Below are positions 17,765 through 26,287 of a stretch of 64,000 nt of DNA, piece after piece. The notes beneath the pieces were generated by a model. It was not told the DNA's origin and did not search any database. It saw nothing but the letters and a program-made list of their open reading frames with translations. This DNA comes from UBA1563 sp041667115 (GTDB taxonomy: Bacteria; Bacteroidota; Ignavibacteria; Ignavibacteriales; Ignavibacteriaceae), in assembly GCA_041667115.1 (NCBI GenBank), contig JBAYFO010000015.1, positions 3,017 to 67,016 of the forward strand. Reading direction: 5' to 3'. Numbering within the stretch: the first letter of the stretch is position 1; every line of letters begins with the position of its first letter. The position numbers and the translations under genes are program-made.

Positions 17765-18358
17765 TTAATTAATATCTTTATAGAAATAGACTGAATTCAT
17801 AAATGTTGTTTCAATTTTGAATTTATTTTTCAAATAAAAATTTATTGCTCTTTGATTTCCCTTTCTCACAGATAGACCATAAAGTTTTGCGCCATCAACT
17901 CCAATTTCATTTTCAAAATGCTGAAGTAATTTTAGTGCCATCCCCGCCCCCTTAAATTGAGTTGAAACTCCAATAATTATTAATCGTAAATCAGCCTTAA
18001 GCTCTAATTTTGGATTAAATTGTTTAGCTAAAACAAGTTTAATTTTTTCAACTATAAATTTCGGATGCGATAGTAAAGCGAATATAATACTAAATTTATT
18101 TTCCTTTGTAAACTCATTCAGTGCAAAATGAGTTTTATAACCGGCAAATAAAAAACCATTAATTTCATTTTCTTTTTCGTTAGCTATCATGTAACAATAT
18201 TTGTTATAGATAATTAGCTTTTCATAGTATTTTACTAAAAGATTTTCTTTAAGATAACTCAGAAAATGAGTCTTATCAAAAGTCTCTTTGTGAATTTTAT
18301 AAATTGAAGAGAAATTCTCTTTTTTTATTTCTTTTACTATATAGTTATTTGTAGACAA
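17765..18358 (-). CDS. GNAT-family acetyltransferase
   Basis: A 197-residue protein with a GNAT acetyl-CoA-binding segment, IIGVSTQFKGAGMALKLLQHF, near residues 128-148. A later strand, GLSVRKGNQRAINFYLKNKF, is typical of the fold's C-terminal half. It starts with TTG inside the end of asnB (14-base overlap) and ends 11 bases before the family 2 glycosyltransferase. The likely role is N-acetylation of an amino sugar, or of an amino group introduced by this locus, but the substrate is not evident. Confidence 0.8.
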   Translation of the reverse strand: MSTNNYIVKEIKKENFSSIYKIHKETFDKTHFLSYLKENLLVKYYEKLIIYNKYCYMIANEKENEINGFLFAGYKTHFALNEFTKENKFSIIFALLSHPKFIVEKIKLVLAKQFNPKLELKADLRLIIIGVSTQFKGAGMALKLLQHFENEIGVDGAKLYGLSVRKGNQRAINFYLKNKFKIETTFMNSVYFYKDIN

Positions 18359-20174
18359 CTTTTTTTAACCATAATTCTGCTATCAAAATTCTAGAGATAT
18401 CGAAGTGATGGATAAATCTACTTCCGCCTAGAAAACTAGCATAATAATTTAAAAAAGATTTTTTGTTAATACATCCCAATTCTTCAAGTAGACTATTTTT
18501 AAAAACATTTTCTATGTAATCTTTCAACTCAACTTTTAGCCATTGAGATTCGGGTACGGTGAATCCTTTTTTATCTTTTCTCCAACGAATTTCAGCAGGA
18601 AGTTCTTCAAAACTTTCTCTTAAAATATTTTTATTCCATCCATTTTTGATTTTATACTGTATAGGCAAATTTATGGAAAATTCAACTAATCTATGATCAA
18701 GAAATGGGACTCTAGATTCTATGGAGTGAGCCATAGAGTTTCGATCCTCATATCTCGCTAAAATAGGGATGGAGTAATTCTCAATGTCTTTAACATGAAT
18801 GTCGTGAAAATCATTAGTATTATAACCATAATCAAATTTGTATTTATTTTGCAAAAAACTTTTCCCGGTGTTCAGCAACGAAGTTGAATAATTTTTTGCG
18901 GATCGAATCGCAAATTGACTAATAGTAGTTCTTTTGATCAACGAATAATAAATATTTATAAATAAGTCTAAGTACCGTTTATTCTGCTTTAAATTTTTCA
19001 AATAAAAGAAGTAATGCCGTAGATAACCAAAGTAGAGTTCGTCACTTCCTTGTCCACTTAATACAACTTTTAAATCAGACTTAGTTTGTATTAATTCATA
19101 TAATAAAAATTGTGCGATTATACTAAGTGACCCGAAAGGTTCATCCTGGAATTGAATTACACTTTCAATATTTTTTATAACATCATGATACTGAAAAGAT
19201 AGTTTTTTGTTACTAATCTTTTGGCTACTCACTAACAAATCGACAAAAAACTCTTCGCTCGCCTCAACGGAATCTGATACAACGGAATATGAATCAATAT
19301 CCTTGCCGGTCAATTTATTCGACAATGAAGTTATTAAAGAGGAATCTAATCCGCCACTAAGGAGTGAACCAACTTTAACATCTGATCGTAATCTTATTTT
19401 AATACTGTCTTCCATTAAATACATAAACTGGGTGGAAATATTTTTCTCGTTTATTTCTTCCCTGTTAAATTCCCAATATTTTTCATACGATAATTTTTTA
19501 TTATCTAAATTGATAATAATATTTGTTCTAGGTAGAACTCTTAGTATATCTTTAAAAAAAGTTCTCTCGGTATGATCGGAAATCCCGTTCAACAAAAAAA
19601 GGTTCAACATCTCCAAATCCACTTGCAATCCCGTTATTAACGGCAAAAGTTGCTTTATCTCGCTTGCAAAATAGAAATTCTCATTCTGCTTGTGATAAAA
19701 CAACGGTTTGATCGAAAATCTATCTCGACTAATTACGATTCTTTGATTCTCGAGATCCACAATAATGAACGCCCACATTCCATTTAACTGAGTAAATCCT
19801 TTTTCACCATAAATTTTGTAAATTTTTATTATTACTTCTGTATCAGAATTAGTTAAAAATACTTCCCCTTTTCTTTTTAGTTCTCTCCTCAATTCAATGT
19901 AATTAAAGATTTCTCCATTAAAAATAATAGTATATCCATCGATGGTCATTGGTTGATTGCTAGATTCACTTAAATCAATGATTGATAATCGTCTGTGTCC
20001 GAGAAAAATATTAAAATTAGATTGGTCAATATCTCTATTTGCCGAATTGATACCTAAAAAACCTGCTCCGTCCGGGCCACGATAGGCAACTAAATTTGTC
20101 AACATTTTAAATTTACTGAAATCATTCTCATTAAATCTTCTATTCAACGATAAAGCACAAAATATTCCGCACAT
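18345..20174 (-). CDS. asnB: Glutamine-hydrolysing asparagine synthetase-like amidotransferase
   Basis: Has an N-terminal class II glutaminase domain with nucleophile Cys2 (MCGIFCALS) and a C-terminal synthetase domain with the pyrophosphate loop LLSGGLDSSL near residue 268. At 609 residues it is the usual length for AsnB-type enzymes. In polysaccharide loci such enzymes are known or proposed to amidate uronic acids, using glutamine and ATP. Its place beside WbpB/WbpD-like genes supports that role here rather than free asparagine synthesis, although the latter cannot be excluded. It is six bases downstream of a glycosyltransferase and overlaps the acetyltransferase. Confidence 0.9.
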   Translation of the reverse strand: MCGIFCALSLNRRFNENDFSKFKMLTNLVAYRGPDGAGFLGINSANRDIDQSNFNIFLGHRRLSIIDLSESSNQPMTIDGYTIIFNGEIFNYIELRRELKRKGEVFLTNSDTEVIIKIYKIYGEKGFTQLNGMWAFIIVDLENQRIVISRDRFSIKPLFYHKQNENFYFASEIKQLLPLITGLQVDLEMLNLFLLNGISDHTERTFFKDILRVLPRTNIIINLDNKKLSYEKYWEFNREEINEKNISTQFMYLMEDSIKIRLRSDVKVGSLLSGGLDSSLITSLSNKLTGKDIDSYSVVSDSVEASEEFFVDLLVSSQKISNKKLSFQYHDVIKNIESVIQFQDEPFGSLSIIAQFLLYELIQTKSDLKVVLSGQGSDELYFGYLRHYFFYLKNLKQNKRYLDLFINIYYSLIKRTTISQFAIRSAKNYSTSLLNTGKSFLQNKYKFDYGYNTNDFHDIHVKDIENYSIPILARYEDRNSMAHSIESRVPFLDHRLVEFSINLPIQYKIKNGWNKNILRESFEELPAEIRWRKDKKGFTVPESQWLKVELKDYIENVFKNSLLEELGCINKKSFLNYYASFLGGSRFIHHFDISRILIAELWLKKVVYK

Positions 20175-20180
20175 TTATTG

Positions 20181-21281
20181 TTACTCCCTTTTCAATAAAT
20201 TATTGTAAATAGCAATCATCCTTTTCACATTTGCGTCCCAATTATAGTCACTTACAACCTTCTCCCGAGCATTTCTTCCGATACGAATTCGTAAATTTGG
20301 ATCATCTATTAATTGCAAAATAATTTCCGCAGTTTTATAGGGGTTCTTAGCTGCTACGATAAAACCCGTTTTCAAATTTTCAACAAGTTCAGGAAGTCCT
20401 CCTATATCAGAAACAATAACAGCATTTCCGCATGCCATTGCTTCCAATATTGAAACACCAAAACTTTCCTTGTTTGAAAGATATACTTCAATATCAAATC
20501 CTTGATGATAGCTTAGAACTTCGGAATAGGGCACCTGCCCTGTTATGCTAACGCTATCCTCCAGCCTAAAACTTTGAACTAATTTCTTTAATTTATCTTC
20601 CAACGAACCGCCGCCAATTAAAGACAGTGTGATGTTTTTTGACATCCCCGATTTACTTTTAACTATACTAAATGCTTCAATAAGAGTGTCTAACCCATAA
20701 TGATTTTCTAACGATTTAATTGCCCCTATGGCAATATGGTTATCGGCTTTTTTTGAAATTGGTATAAACTCTTTAATATCAATTCCAAAAGGAAGAACTT
20801 CAATCACTTTGTTAGTATAATTAGATGTCTCGGCGGCCATAATATGACTGGTTGACAAAATAATATCTGCTCTTTTTAAAACAAATTTGAATAATTTTTT
20901 ATGAACAAATGATATTTTGGGGAAATCAAATACATCATTTCCCCAAACACTTGCAACAAATGGATGAAAATTTGTTAATGCAGCAAGAAGTCCATAGCTG
21001 GAAACATAATGAGCATGAATAATATCGGGTTGATAATTTGAAATTATTTTTTTAAGCTTAGGGAGGGCATAGAGATAAATTAATTTTTCAATATTACCAT
21101 CTTTCTTCCGATTTACTGAATTCGGTAAATCTATTGAATCTATTTTTATATTAGGTAAATATTCTGAATTAGAATTTAAGAATAATCCGAATACACGCAC
21201 ATCAACTCCTCGTTGGGATAAAGTATTCGCCCATTTTACTGTATGAGATGATCTAATATCTGAGACAAGAAGAACTTTCAT
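20181..21281 (-). CDS. Family 4 glycosyltransferase
   Basis: A GT-B transferase of the GT4 family, beginning MKVLLVSDIRSSHTVKWA. It has the family's EX7E motif in KESFGVSILEAMACG near residue 285, and the N-terminal HAHYVSSYG region. I place the start at the ATG at 21281 because it overlaps the upstream wzy-like stop as ATGA and has a GGGAG site at good spacing. An ATG six codons earlier lacks a visible ribosome site. It probably adds one of the inner sugars of the repeat unit on the cytoplasmic side. Confidence 0.9.
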   Translation of the reverse strand: MKVLLVSDIRSSHTVKWANTLSQRGVDVRVFGLFLNSNSEYLPNIKIDSIDLPNSVNRKKDGNIEKLIYLYALPKLKKIISNYQPDIIHAHYVSSYGLLAALTNFHPFVASVWGNDVFDFPKISFVHKKLFKFVLKRADIILSTSHIMAAETSNYTNKVIEVLPFGIDIKEFIPISKKADNHIAIGAIKSLENHYGLDTLIEAFSIVKSKSGMSKNITLSLIGGGSLEDKLKKLVQSFRLEDSVSITGQVPYSEVLSYHQGFDIEVYLSNKESFGVSILEAMACGNAVIVSDIGGLPELVENLKTGFIVAAKNPYKTAEIILQLIDDPNLRIRIGRNAREKVVSDYNWDANVKRMIAIYNNLLKRE

Positions 21282-22714
21282 CCTTTGATACTCTCCCATT
21301 TTGTTTTAGGAATTGTCACTGATTTATTTCTTCTTCCTATACAGTTCTGATATAATAACAGCTGAATGCTGAACAAAAGCCAAAACGGAAGATCATAACC
21401 AATTGTTCCATAGCTGATTAATCCGGCCCACTCAATTGTTGCACGAACAAACATCGATATTCCGAATGCTGCAATTCCAATTGACAAATAGTATAGTCCT
21501 TTTTTTTCGTTATGCAAAATAGAAATTGTTTTGAAAGAAATTTTTAAAAATAGAACCGGCAGAACCAAGGAAAGAAGAAAACCTAGAATTCCCAAATCAG
21601 AAAAAAAGAATAAATAAAAATTATGGGCATGCCCAAATTCGATCTGATAAAAATGATGGCGTAAAAAAAGTTCTGCCGAACTGCCAAACATATAAGGCAT
21701 GGTTTTATACATCTCAAACCTTGTTGCCGCCGGTCCCGTTCCGAAAATCCAATTATCTCTAATAACATTCCATGTTGATGAAAGGATAAAATCTCTTCCC
21801 GTGGAAATTTTCTCAAAACGAAAATAAAGGTCGATATATTCTTGAAAAGGCAAGAGAATAAAAAGAACTCCCAGTACTAGTAATACTCCGACTAGATATT
21901 TTAGATATTTTTTATTTAGCACATAGATCAGAAATACAATCCCGGCAAATAAAGCCATTATTGCACCTCGCGCATTCGTTATTACTAATCCAAGCATAAA
22001 AAATGAAATAAGAAGGAAGAACCATTTCCTGATATGTACATAATCCTTGTTGAAAGAAAAACTCAAAAGAAGAAGAATCGTCATCACAAAGAATGAGCCA
22101 AGTGCATTCTTATGAATATAGGCACTTCCACTTTCATCAAAGCCATTTAGGTTAAGTGCAAGAAGATTAAAATCAAACCGCGCAAACTCGTAAATCAAAA
22201 AAAACATATAAATTAGCGCAACAATAAATAAGGCGACTAAATAAACCTTGATTTCGTTCTCATCATTAATTAATGCATACAAAAGATAGACTAAGAAAAA
22301 AAATAATATCGTCCTCCCAATTTGTTCAAATCCTAAAATAATATGTGATGAGTGAATTGAAGACATCACCATTAATGAAAGAAGTAAGAGGAGATAAGTA
22401 ACTATCTCGCGGGGTGGACGAGGAAACTCGTGGATTTGGAATTGATATTGTTTCAGAAAAACAAAGATTAATAACGAATAATCTAGAATTTGAATAATTA
22501 CCCGGAGCGTCGGACTAATTGTGGTCGTAAGAACTAAAGACGAAATAATAACGAAAATGAAAATAAGTTCTTTTTTGTTTTTTGCCAATAAAAAGAATAA
22601 GAAAAAGGAGACCAACGCAACTACGATATCTAAAAATGGTTGAAGCGTTAGCAAAACGAGTGCTGTAAGTATCCAAGGAACAAAATAATTGTTTTGTATT
22701 TTAAAGAGTTTCAA
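21278..22714 (-). CDS. O-antigen polymerase/ligase-like membrane protein (Wzy-type)
   Basis: A 478-residue protein with about twelve hydrophobic segments and one long periplasmic loop at about 300-365, containing GRDFILSSTWNVIRDNWIFGTGPAATRFE and later HAHNFYLFFFSDLG. That arrangement, with the H-x-H-N-x-Y type motif, is typical of the O-antigen ligase/Wzy superfamily. It acts on lipid-linked sugars at the periplasmic face. Beside a flippase and a Wzz-like protein it is most likely the polymerase, although a ligase role cannot be ruled out from sequence. Confidence 0.85.
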   Translation of the reverse strand: MKLFKIQNNYFVPWILTALVLLTLQPFLDIVVALVSFFLFFLLAKNKKELIFIFVIISSLVLTTTISPTLRVIIQILDYSLLIFVFLKQYQFQIHEFPRPPREIVTYLLLLLSLMVMSSIHSSHIILGFEQIGRTILFFFLVYLLYALINDENEIKVYLVALFIVALIYMFFLIYEFARFDFNLLALNLNGFDESGSAYIHKNALGSFFVMTILLLLSFSFNKDYVHIRKWFFLLISFFMLGLVITNARGAIMALFAGIVFLIYVLNKKYLKYLVGVLLVLGVLFILLPFQEYIDLYFRFEKISTGRDFILSSTWNVIRDNWIFGTGPAATRFEMYKTMPYMFGSSAELFLRHHFYQIEFGHAHNFYLFFFSDLGILGFLLSLVLPVLFLKISFKTISILHNEKKGLYYLSIGIAAFGISMFVRATIEWAGLISYGTIGYDLPFWLLFSIQLLLYQNCIGRRNKSVTIPKTKWESIKG

Positions 22715-22722
22715 TTTAGTGT

Positions 22723-23310
22723 TTAGGCTTTAGTATCAACTTCAACAACTCTGTTATTTACTAATTTATATTTTATCCTGCTTTTGCTGCATAAAGCAAA
22801 TCCATTGTCGTCAAAGATCAATCTAACTCCTGCTTCACTCACCCATCCAATTATTTTGCCGGGATTACCAACTACGAGTGCATAATCTGGAATATCTTTA
22901 GTGATCACCGAACCAGCTCCTACCAAACAGTGCCTGCCCAAGGTGCGTCCACAAACAATGGTAGCGTTAGCTCCTATAGATGCGCCTTCTTTAACTAAAG
23001 TTTTTATATAATACTGTGCGCCAACCTGCGGATATTTACATTTAGGATCAAGAATATTAGTGAAGACCATTGATGGTCCGCAAAAAACATAGTCTTGAAG
23101 TTCAACCCCTTCATAGATCGAAACATTGTTCTGTATTTTGCAATAATTTCCAATTTTAACATTATTGGCAACATTCACGTTTTGCCCAAAGACGCAGTTT
23201 TTCCCAATCTTCGCACCGGATTGGATATGACAAAAATGCCAAACTTTTGTCCCTTCACCTATTTCAACATTCTCATCAATAAAAGCCGATTCATGTTTAT
23301 AAAAACTCAT
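22723..23310 (-). CDS. Left-handed beta-helix acyltransferase (WbpD/WlbB-like)
   Basis: A 195-residue hexapeptide-repeat protein with many I/V-G-x-x-x-x turns (IGEGTKVWHFCHIQSGAKIG; VKIGNYCKIQNNVSIYEGV). It resembles the UDP-2-acetamido-3-amino-glucuronate N-acetyltransferases WbpD and WlbB. It lies two bases downstream of an oxidoreductase that resembles the same pathway's WbpB/WlbA, which strengthens the call. The predicted product is a 2,3-diacetamido uronic acid nucleotide for the surface polysaccharide. Confidence 0.85.
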   Translation of the reverse strand: MSFYKHESAFIDENVEIGEGTKVWHFCHIQSGAKIGKNCVFGQNVNVANNVKIGNYCKIQNNVSIYEGVELQDYVFCGPSMVFTNILDPKCKYPQVGAQYYIKTLVKEGASIGANATIVCGRTLGRHCLVGAGSVITKDIPDYALVVGNPGKIIGWVSEAGVRLIFDDNGFALCSKSRIKYKLVNNRVVEVDTKA

Positions 23311-23312
23311 TT

Positions 23313-24278
23313 TTAAATTACTCCTAAATATCTTTTAGTGTTGTAATGTATCATTTCTTTGTCTGATTTGTAAGAAAGTTTGGCGTTTCGGATTTTATGA
23401 ACTAATTCTATGGAATCTCTTGCATCCTCAATCCCAAATCCTTGGTGATGTAATATTTTGTCATATGTTCGAGTATGAAGATCGGTAAAACCTTCGGTGA
23501 ATTCAATCTCTTTAGAATCAACTTTTATAGATCTAAAGGTAGATTTGCTTTGGGTCTTGACAGCATCCGGTAAATCTTCAAAGTTTATCGATAAATACCA
23601 CCGAATGTTCGCATTTTCTAATTCAATAAATCCCCCCATTCTTCTTTTTTCCGAAAGTTGGACTTCATAGTTTTTTACACCGCCAAATAGCCATATTAAC
23701 AAATCAAAAAAATGAATTCCGATGTTTGTTGCAATGCCACCCGACTTTTCTATGTTGCCCTTCCATGAATAATCATACCACATTCCCCTAGAAGTAATAT
23801 ATGTCAACTCAACATCATACTTTTCCTTTTTTGATTGATTTAGGATTGTATCTTTTAAGTTGATCAAGGAATTGTGCAATCTAAGTTGCAAAACAGAGTA
23901 GATTTTTTTTTCATATTCTTTTTCTAACAAACTTAATGCATCTAAATTCCATGGATTTAAGACAAGAGGTTTTTCACAAATAGCATCAGCTCCAACACGC
24001 AACGCTAATCTGATATGGGCGTCGTGCAAATGATTGGGAGAACAGACACTTAAGTAATCAATTTTATTTCCGGCATCGCTTCTTTTTAGTTTCTCCAAAT
24101 GTCTATCGAATCTTTCGTATTCGGTAAAAAAACTTGCGTTCGGAAAATATTTATCCAACACTCCAACGGAATCATGTGTGTCCATTGCAGCAACTAGAAG
24201 ATTGCCGGTTTCTTTTATGGCTTGCAAATGTCTTGGAGCAATGTACCCAGCAAGACCAGTGATTGCAAAATTTTTCAA
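23313..24278 (-). CDS. Gfo/Idh/MocA-family sugar-nucleotide oxidoreductase (WbpB/WlbA-like)
   Basis: NAD-binding Rossmann domain at the N-terminus (ITGLAGYIAPRHLQAIKETG), then CSPNHLHDAHIRLALR and the catalytic ICEKPLVLN near residue 120, as in the Gfo/Idh/MocA family. WbpB/WlbA oxidises UDP-GlcNAcA at C3 before amination. The start is TTG at 24278, supported by an AGAGGAA site seven to eight bases upstream; a nearby ATG is out of frame. It is the first gene after a 215-base gap that contains a candidate -7 box, so a promoter probably lies here. Confidence 0.85.
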   Translation of the reverse strand: MKNFAITGLAGYIAPRHLQAIKETGNLLVAAMDTHDSVGVLDKYFPNASFFTEYERFDRHLEKLKRSDAGNKIDYLSVCSPNHLHDAHIRLALRVGADAICEKPLVLNPWNLDALSLLEKEYEKKIYSVLQLRLHNSLINLKDTILNQSKKEKYDVELTYITSRGMWYDYSWKGNIEKSGGIATNIGIHFFDLLIWLFGGVKNYEVQLSEKRRMGGFIELENANIRWYLSINFEDLPDAVKTQSKSTFRSIKVDSKEIEFTEGFTDLHTRTYDKILHHQGFGIEDARDSIELVHKIRNAKLSYKSDKEMIHYNTKRYLGVI

Positions 24279-24493
24279 AATATCATTCCTCTTAAATAAT
24301 TTTATATTCTAAAATATATAGAAGCAAATTAAAATCTAAAATTCTCAATTCAAATATAGGACACGACTTGGTTTATGATATAAATATCTACAAATCATTA
24401 ATCATGCAGAAAACAATATAGTAATTGAAATAAGACTCTTAGCAACGTATTATACAATTATCATAATTAAGTCATGTTTTAGATTGGCAACCT
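24279..24493. other. Intergenic gap within the polysaccharide locus
   Basis: 215 bases of very AT-rich sequence between the methyltransferase stop and the oxidoreductase start. I see no open frame, tRNA or strong hairpin. The only recognisable element is a TATATTTG box on the minus strand at 24351-24358. The gap probably divides the locus into two transcripts. Confidence 0.6.
24351..24358 (-). promoter_or_regulatory. Candidate Bacteroidota-type -7 box
   Basis: On the minus strand the bases read TATATTTG, matching the TAnnTTTG -7 consensus of Bacteroidota primary sigma factor. It lies 73 bases before the TTG of the oxidoreductase gene. No clear TTTG-type -33 element is found at the usual spacing, so support is partial. 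Confidence 0.3.
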
Positions 24494-25150
24494 TTATTTA
24501 GTTTTCATAATTACTACTTCAATCGAGAACTCACCGTTGCTATGAAGCAGCGGATCAATAATCGTGTGTCCTGCAGAACATTCTTTTGCATAAACAATTG
24601 CATAACCGGTTAAGGCTCGTTCTATTAAAGGCAATATTCCAAGAGTGTCAGGGGCTTCGTCCTTTTCAAGAAGGAAATAATGCTTATGGTTATCATTAAA
24701 TCGTGAAGGTAAAGTTTGTTTTTTTTCATACAAATCACGGTGCGGAATATAAAGAATCAAGTATCCATTTTTTTTTACCACTCGAAACCAATTTTTTAGA
24801 GCTGTCTCCACATTCTCAAGATGTTCTAATGTATGAGAGGAATAAACAAAATCATAGCTCTCGTTCCGGACATTGCTTAGCAGTTGTGCATCACCATGTT
24901 CAAAATCATATCCTTGAGCCGAAGGGGTAATTAGATCTCCACCGAAACCAATATCTAATCCTCTTCCCATACAATACTTTTTGAAAAAATCTTCCTTTTC
25001 TCTTCTTTGAAATGCTTTGGAAGTTTCAGCTTCAATCCTTGGTCTTTTCCCTCGAAGATATTGCCATTTATAGTAATTTTTTTTTACGTCGGCGCCAAAT
25101 TTCCATAGTTTCACAGGCAGATATTTCTTTAATGTTAGAAGGAACGCCAT
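24494..25150 (-). CDS. Class I SAM-dependent methyltransferase
   Basis: A 218-residue protein with the SAM motif GLDIGFGGD near residue 65, then YDFVYSSHTLEHLENVETALKNW and YLILYIPHRDLYEKK, typical of type 11 methyltransferases. It lies at the 3' end of the upstream half of the polysaccharide operon. It probably methylates a sugar or caps the chain, but the substrate cannot be read from the sequence. Confidence 0.85.
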   Translation of the reverse strand: MAFLLTLKKYLPVKLWKFGADVKKNYYKWQYLRGKRPRIEAETSKAFQRREKEDFFKKYCMGRGLDIGFGGDLITPSAQGYDFEHGDAQLLSNVRNESYDFVYSSHTLEHLENVETALKNWFRVVKKNGYLILYIPHRDLYEKKQTLPSRFNDNHKHYFLLEKDEAPDTLGILPLIERALTGYAIVYAKECSAGHTIIDPLLHSNGEFSIEVVIMKTK

Positions 25151-25177
25151 AAAATTTTTCCTATTTATTTTCTCTAT

Positions 25178-26287
25178 CTAGATTACACATTTTGGGATTT
25201 TTTCTTTACTAAGAAAATCTAATATTTCATTATATACTTCATCTACGGTCAAATTGCGCATACAAATATAATCAGGACATTTTCTGCCGGCATCGGTAAA
25301 ACAATATTGCGTAGCAATTGGAGAACATGAAATTTCTTGATGAATTTCAGCATGATGTTCCCCAAACGGTTTTGAATATTCAGAATTTGTCGGTCCGTAA
25401 ATCGTGAAAGTCGGTTTACCTAACAAATTTGCGATATATACCGGTCCTGAATCGTTGCCTATAAATGCAGAACAATCTCTGGTCTGTTCGATTAAATCCT
25501 TAACTGACTTTGTTTCTATCAATCTAAAATTTTCGCAAATAACTTTTTTATCGTCCTTAGACAACGAGTTTACCTCGGTAATAAATTCAACTTCATATTG
25601 AGACGATAGTCGTTGTGCTAACTCGAAATATTTGTTAATCCCCCATTCCTTTGCTTTCCAACCGGCATGCGGATGGATCAATATTTTATTTGTCTCGCTC
25701 GCTACAATTGGAAATTCAAAAGTAAAATTATTTTCGACAGGAATAACCAATTTTACAACATCTAGATAGGTATCAATCAAGTGAGGTTTTGTTCTGATTG
25801 GAGCATAATAATCATAAAGAGGTTCGAAATACTCTAAGTTCATTCCGATGATTTTTTTTGTAGACGAAGATGCTATTAATGTCGCAGAAGTTATGGCACC
25901 TGTCAAATCATAAATTATTTCAGCATTCGCTCCACGCAATATACTTTTTGCTTCCCTAGTAGCGATTCTACCATGCCAGAAAAAAGTATGTGGAATTGCC
26001 AAGATTTCAACTGAAGGAAATGACATTTGAAATATCACTTTTGTTTCGGAAAAACAAATAATTGAAATGGATTTATCTTTATAAAACTCTACGATTTTCT
26101 TTATTGCATAAGTAGTAAATATTGAATCACCTATTCTATGCAACGAAATCACAACGACTCTATCTGCAGCTGAATTCTTAAGAATATTTAATCTTGCGAT
26201 CTTACAGTAGCTCCACACCAATGCTTTGACAAATAATTTGACCGGATAAAATTTTTCTACCAGAGGAATGATTTCTATTTGACTCAT
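25178..26287 (-). CDS. Family 9 glycosyltransferase (heptosyltransferase-like)
   Basis: A 369-residue GT-B enzyme. The N-terminal segment VVVISLHRIGDSIFTTYAI is followed by the C-terminal nucleotide-sugar site FIGNDSGPVYIANLLGKP and TIYGPTNSEYSKPFG, all typical of GT9. The C-terminus carries four cysteines (Cys-Ser-Pro, QYC, RKC, YIC) of the kind seen in many heptosyltransferase-like proteins. It overlaps the flippase gene by four bases. The donor sugar need not be heptose. Confidence 0.88.
   Translation of the reverse strand: MSQIEIIPLVEKFYPVKLFVKALVWSYCKIARLNILKNSAADRVVVISLHRIGDSIFTTYAIKKIVEFYKDKSISIICFSETKVIFQMSFPSVEILAIPHTFFWHGRIATREAKSILRGANAEIIYDLTGAITSATLIASSSTKKIIGMNLEYFEPLYDYYAPIRTKPHLIDTYLDVVKLVIPVENNFTFEFPIVASETNKILIHPHAGWKAKEWGINKYFELAQRLSSQYEVEFITEVNSLSKDDKKVICENFRLIETKSVKDLIEQTRDCSAFIGNDSGPVYIANLLGKPTFTIYGPTNSEYSKPFGEHHAEIHQEISCSPIATQYCFTDAGRKCPDYICMRNLTVDEVYNEILDFLSKEKIPKCVI

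Noticed and set aside
21583..21816. Minus-strand 77-residue frame inside the Wzy-like gene
   Set aside because: It is wholly contained in a long membrane-protein gene with good family features and shows no motif of its own.
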